The notes under the pieces: generated by a model
What the model saw: the letters and a program-made list of their open reading frames with translations, nothing else
The model's database searches: none
What the model was told of the DNA's origin: nothing
Translations under genes and position numbers: made by a program
Part shown: positions 17,218-20,001 of the stretch, in pieces
Position numbering within the stretch: the first letter of the stretch is position 1
Layout of the letters: each line of letters begins with the position of its first letter
Origin: Fragilaria radians
Taxonomy: Eukaryota > Bacillariophyta > Fragilariophyceae > Fragilariales > Fragilariaceae
Direction: 5' to 3'
Length of the DNA: 20,001 nt
Assembly: GCA_900642245.1 (NCBI GenBank)
Contig: CAAAJI010000102.1
Span: 13,898 to 33,898, forward strand

Positions 17218-18321
17218 AAGTTGTCATCCATTGTACAAAAAAATCATCCATGGCTTCTCAATGTAATTTTAATAAAAATACGATAACAACAAAATACCCA
17301 TCCAGGAATGCTGTGATGTAATGTTTTGAATTGTTTTCTTTGCCAAATAGTCATGTGACAGAATGACTCGTTGGTACTGTGTGTAACTTAAAACAAACGT
17401 TACTTCAATCATTCCTTTTGCGTTACTTAAAGTATGCCTTTTGCATTTAATTAAGAATTTGTTAAAACATAGTGTAACTCTAGTATTCTGGTGGAAGTTA
17501 GGCTTTAACTTGGATTTTTGTATGGGACCTAGATCAATTGAGTTGAATGATTGACTGTACTTTATACCCAAATATAACCACATAGGTACAATGGTGATAG
17601 CAACAAGGAAGAAAAACAGATCATCGAAGGCAACTGCTTCATCTCTTTCAAAGTCTGAGCAGTCATGCAGTCAGCTCAAGTATATCAAAAGGAGCTGTAA
17701 TTGGATCATGACAAAAGGAAGGAAGAGAAGTTGATTACCTGTTGCTATGGACACTGTTGAGTCCCACACTGGTAATCCTCTGAAAGCATTGCAAGTTCAA
17801 AAGGATGGTAAGTCCATAATCATTGATTTTACTTGATACATGAAGCTCGCCTATTCCAACTGATCACTACAAGTCCGCAAGTTACAGAGACAGAGGGTTG
17901 AAACAACAAAAGCAATTGATAGGGGGGAAATATGAAATCAATTGTGTGGCATTTATTTCAAGATAACCTTTTTGTTGGACTGCATCAACTGCATCTTTTC
18001 CAAAAAGTCTCAGAATATTGTGGTGAAGTACTCAACGCAGTCATCCTGACCAGCTATCAAACAATCTAGATGACATCAATCGGCAAGAATTACAAATCTT
18101 GGGTCAGATCAGTTAAAAAAGTATTACAGTATTCGGCATATTATGACCCAAAATAAAAATATTCATTAACAAAAATGTCAATCCTATAATTTCTATTCAG
18201 AAACATTTCTTTTTCGAATGAACATATATTCAAAGAATCCTTTGTCAACAGATTTCAAACTCAAATGGCAACGAAAAAAAATCCAAATCCTGCTCATTGA
18301 GATTCCATATTTAAAACATTG
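17218..18321. other. Spacer between lipin and LRR genes, mostly featureless
   Basis: About 1.1 kb. The only coding-like stretch is the small broken frame at 17591-17833, listed separately. The minus-strand ORF at 17269-17583 has no recognisable content. No RNA gene, LTR or repeat was identified. The 3' ends of the two convergent flanking genes lie at its edges. Confidence 0.45.
17591..17833 (+). pseudogene. Possible small gene fragment with one internal stop
   Basis: The ATG at 17591 opens a 47-residue basic, Ser-rich frame (MVIATRKKNRSSKATASS...) ending in TGA at 17732-17734. The same frame resumes and reads MDTVESHTGNPLKALQVQKD from 17747 before a stop at 17831-17833. A perfect donor-like GTAAGT sits at 17808-17813. 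It could be a relic of a mobile element or part of a spliced gene whose other exons are not seen. No family recognised; chance is quite possible. Confidence 0.2.
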
Positions 18322-20001
18322 TTATATGCATAAATTTCCAAAACGATTGACACAGCATGAACAGGATATTTTGTCACAATCAATATTGATGGATTTACCA
18401 ATGCAATCTGTAATTATGCCATCCAACAAATTTCGATATACATTGATAGTACGAAGCCTTTCCATTCCCAACAAGAATGTTGGGAAGGTTCCAAGTAATT
18501 GGTTTTCCGCAAGATACAACGAATTCAACTCCACCAAACTTGATAATGATGATGGAATACTTCCTCCTAACTTATTTCCGGCAAAGTTAAGATTTGTCAA
18601 CTTTGTCAGAGTGGAAAATGATGTTGGCAAATTTCCGCTTAACTGATTGCAGCATATATCCAAGTTCTGTAATGCCGTTAACGCTGAGAGTGACGAAGGA
18701 ATAGGTCCTAGCAGTTTGTGTCCTGACATATCAAGGGCTGTTAGCTTTACTAATCTTGAAAATGACGATGGAATTGTTCCAGTTATGTCATTACCCCATA
18801 CAATCGTTAGGAGTTCTAAGTTTGTCAAACAGGAAATAGATGATGGAATTGTTCCTTGTCTATTTCCTTGGATAATCAACGAGGTGGCTTGAGTCAGCGC
18901 ACCAATTTCAATTGGAATTGTTCCTTCTTGGTTCGTCTGGAAATTATTCACCGTTTTGCACTTTTCCACATCGAAAAAGCCAAAAAAGTTACAAGAAATT
19001 GTCAGACTTTCAGACGTAGTCAAAGACGAGTTGGTTAAGGCACATGATGCATCATTAGGAAAAATGGTTGGGTTGAAGGTTATTGGCCCAGGAGTTGGGT
19101 TAAGTGTTGTTGGAACAGGAGTTGGTTTCGACGTAATTGGTGCAGGAGAGGGAGCCGGCGTCGGTCCAAGTGTTGGTCGGAAAGTAGGTGGAGTCGGTAT
19201 TGCACTGAGACTACAGTTTACCCCATAGGCAGACATACAGCACGGGCACTGAATTTTGTCACAATCGATTTGAATCCTTTTGTTGCCACAGTCTAATATT
19301 GTTCCTTGCAAAAAGGTTGAAAAGATGGCAATTTCCGTTAAATTTTCCAAACTCAAGACAGAAGGAGGAAACGTCCCAGTCAGTCTAGTGTAAAATAGAG
19401 TCATGGATCTCAGATTGGATGATAGGGAGAGTGATGATGGTATGGTTCCTGTCAGGCCATTACCGCGTAACGACAAATGTCCCAAGTTCACCAAACCAGA
19501 AAATGTGGATGGTATAGGCCCAACCAACGTGTTTACCTGCAAGTCTAGATCCCACAAGTTAGATAATGTTGAAATGGATTGAGGAATGGTGCCTGTCAGT
19601 TGATTGTATGAAAGACTAAGCCAACGTAACTTCGACATATTTGAAAATGAATCTGGAATAGTTCCTTTCAATTTGTTACGAAGTGCCCATATCTCTGTCA
19701 ATTGTCTTAGGTTGGAAATAGACTGTGGAATAGTACCTGTTAGCAAATTTCCTGCCACATTGAGACTTGTTAACATTGTCAACTTTGAAATTGAGGACGG
19801 TATAGAGCCAGTCAAGCGATTGGAACTTAAATCGAAGGTAACAAGGCCTGTTAAGGCTTCCAGGTTAGATGGAATAAGGCCTTTTACCCGAATTCCATTC
19901 AGGAAAAGGCTTGTCAATCCTGTTAATGTTGAAATGGAAGATGGGATTGTTCCGGTCACATCCGAAATACCATTTTCACCCCGGATGTAAAGTGATTTTT
20001 C
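18322..20001 (-). CDS. Secreted-type LRR protein with two LRR-Cys modules, N-terminus off window
   Basis: The frame is open to the right edge, so the N-terminus is missing; 559 residues are visible. Block A (about 19285-20001) holds nine 24-residue repeats of the G-T-I-P-S-S-I-S-x-L-T-x-L-x-x-L form, which resemble plant-type LRRs. It ends in a Cys cap, IDCDKIQCPCC. A Pro/Thr/Ala linker follows (about 19053-19206) with PTPAPSPAP-style repeats. A new N-cap with Cys (CALTNSS...CNFFG...CKTV) leads into block B, seven similar repeats (about 18405-18926), which ends with a matching cap, IDCDKISCSCC, before the stop. No membrane segment or kinase is visible. Such proteins are usually extracellular recognition or adhesion proteins; ligand unknown. 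The plus-strand ORFs over this gene are shadows of the repeat pattern. Confidence 0.88.
   Translation of the reverse strand, partial: EKSLYIRGENGISDVTGTIPSSISTLTGLTSLFLNGIRVKGLIPSNLEALTGLVTFDLSSNRLTGSIPSSISKLTMLTSLNVAGNLLTGTIPQSISNLRQLTEIWALRNKLKGTIPDSFSNMSKLRWLSLSYNQLTGTIPQSISTLSNLWDLDLQVNTLVGPIPSTFSGLVNLGHLSLRGNGLTGTIPSSLSLSSNLRSMTLFYTRLTGTFPPSVLSLENLTEIAIFSTFLQGTILDCGNKRIQIDCDKIQCPCCMSAYGVNCSLSAIPTPPTFRPTLGPTPAPSPAPITSKPTPVPTTLNPTPGPITFNPTIFPNDASCALTNSSLTTSESLTISCNFFGFFDVEKCKTVNNFQTNQEGTIPIEIGALTQATSLIIQGNRQGTIPSSISCLTNLELLTIVWGNDITGTIPSSFSRLVKLTALDMSGHKLLGPIPSSLSALTALQNLDICCNQLSGNLPTSFSTLTKLTNLNFAGNKLGGSIPSSLSSLVELNSLYLAENQLLGTFPTFLLGMERLRTINVYRNLLDGIITDCIGKSINIDCDKISCSCCVNRFGNLCI

Noticed and set aside
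18218..19990. Several plus-strand ORFs over the LRR gene
   Set aside because: They mirror the periodic LRR repeats on the minus strand and have no independent features.

Overview
The window looks like nuclear DNA of a diatom (or a close stramenopile relative). It is AT-rich and gene-sparse, and its open reading frames are long with few introns. Several protein types are characteristic of diatoms: secreted leucine-rich-repeat (LRR) proteins with xxGTIP repeats and PTPAP-type linkers, a small secreted Cys-rich 'C-x-x-C...GM...NPD' domain, a protein with two SET-like domains, and a CoDi-like Ty1/copia relic. No prokaryotic, CRISPR, tRNA or rRNA features were seen. The lineage call is an inference from protein style, not from a marker gene. 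|| Layout, left to right. (1) 1-1853, minus strand: a decayed Ty1/copia retrotransposon. Gag, two CCHC knuckles, the protease DSGA motif, the GAG-pre-integrase motif and the start of the integrase can all be read, but are interrupted by at least six in-frame stops and about three frameshifts. (2) 2288-4771, minus: a large double-SET-domain protein. (3) 4930-5444, plus: a small single-membrane-segment ORF preceded by a 27-codon ORF that overlaps it by ATGA. (4) 5445-8147: a long gene-poor stretch with one broken coding-like fragment (7629-7886). (5) 8148-9304: two convergent genes for CX9C proteins, a COA5/PET191 cytochrome c oxidase assembly factor (probably spliced) and an unrecognised protein with four CX9C motifs. 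An 18-bp direct repeat lies upstream of the second gene. (6) 9462-11832: another gene-poor stretch, with a compact palindrome cluster near 11.57 kb. (7) 11833-12234, minus: a small secreted Cys-rich protein with a Lys-rich tail. (8) 12605-14588, plus: one spliced gene fusing a secretory 2-oxoglutarate/Fe(II) oxygenase-like domain, a Cys-rich spacer and a C-terminal Ctr copper transporter. (9) 15343-17217, plus: a lipin/Pah1-type phosphatidate phosphatase. (10) 18322-20001, minus: a secreted protein with two LRR blocks, cut by the right edge. || The genes do not form one obvious pathway. The two CX9C genes point to the mitochondrial intermembrane space. COA5 (copper-enzyme assembly) and the Ctr fusion (copper import) share a copper theme but are about 4 kb apart, and no functional link is shown. 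The most unusual item is the oxygenase-Ctr fusion, whose joint is supported by a clean GTGAGT...TAG intron that restores a single frame. The gene-poor regions probably hold decayed transposable elements, but apart from the copia relic none could be identified by eye.
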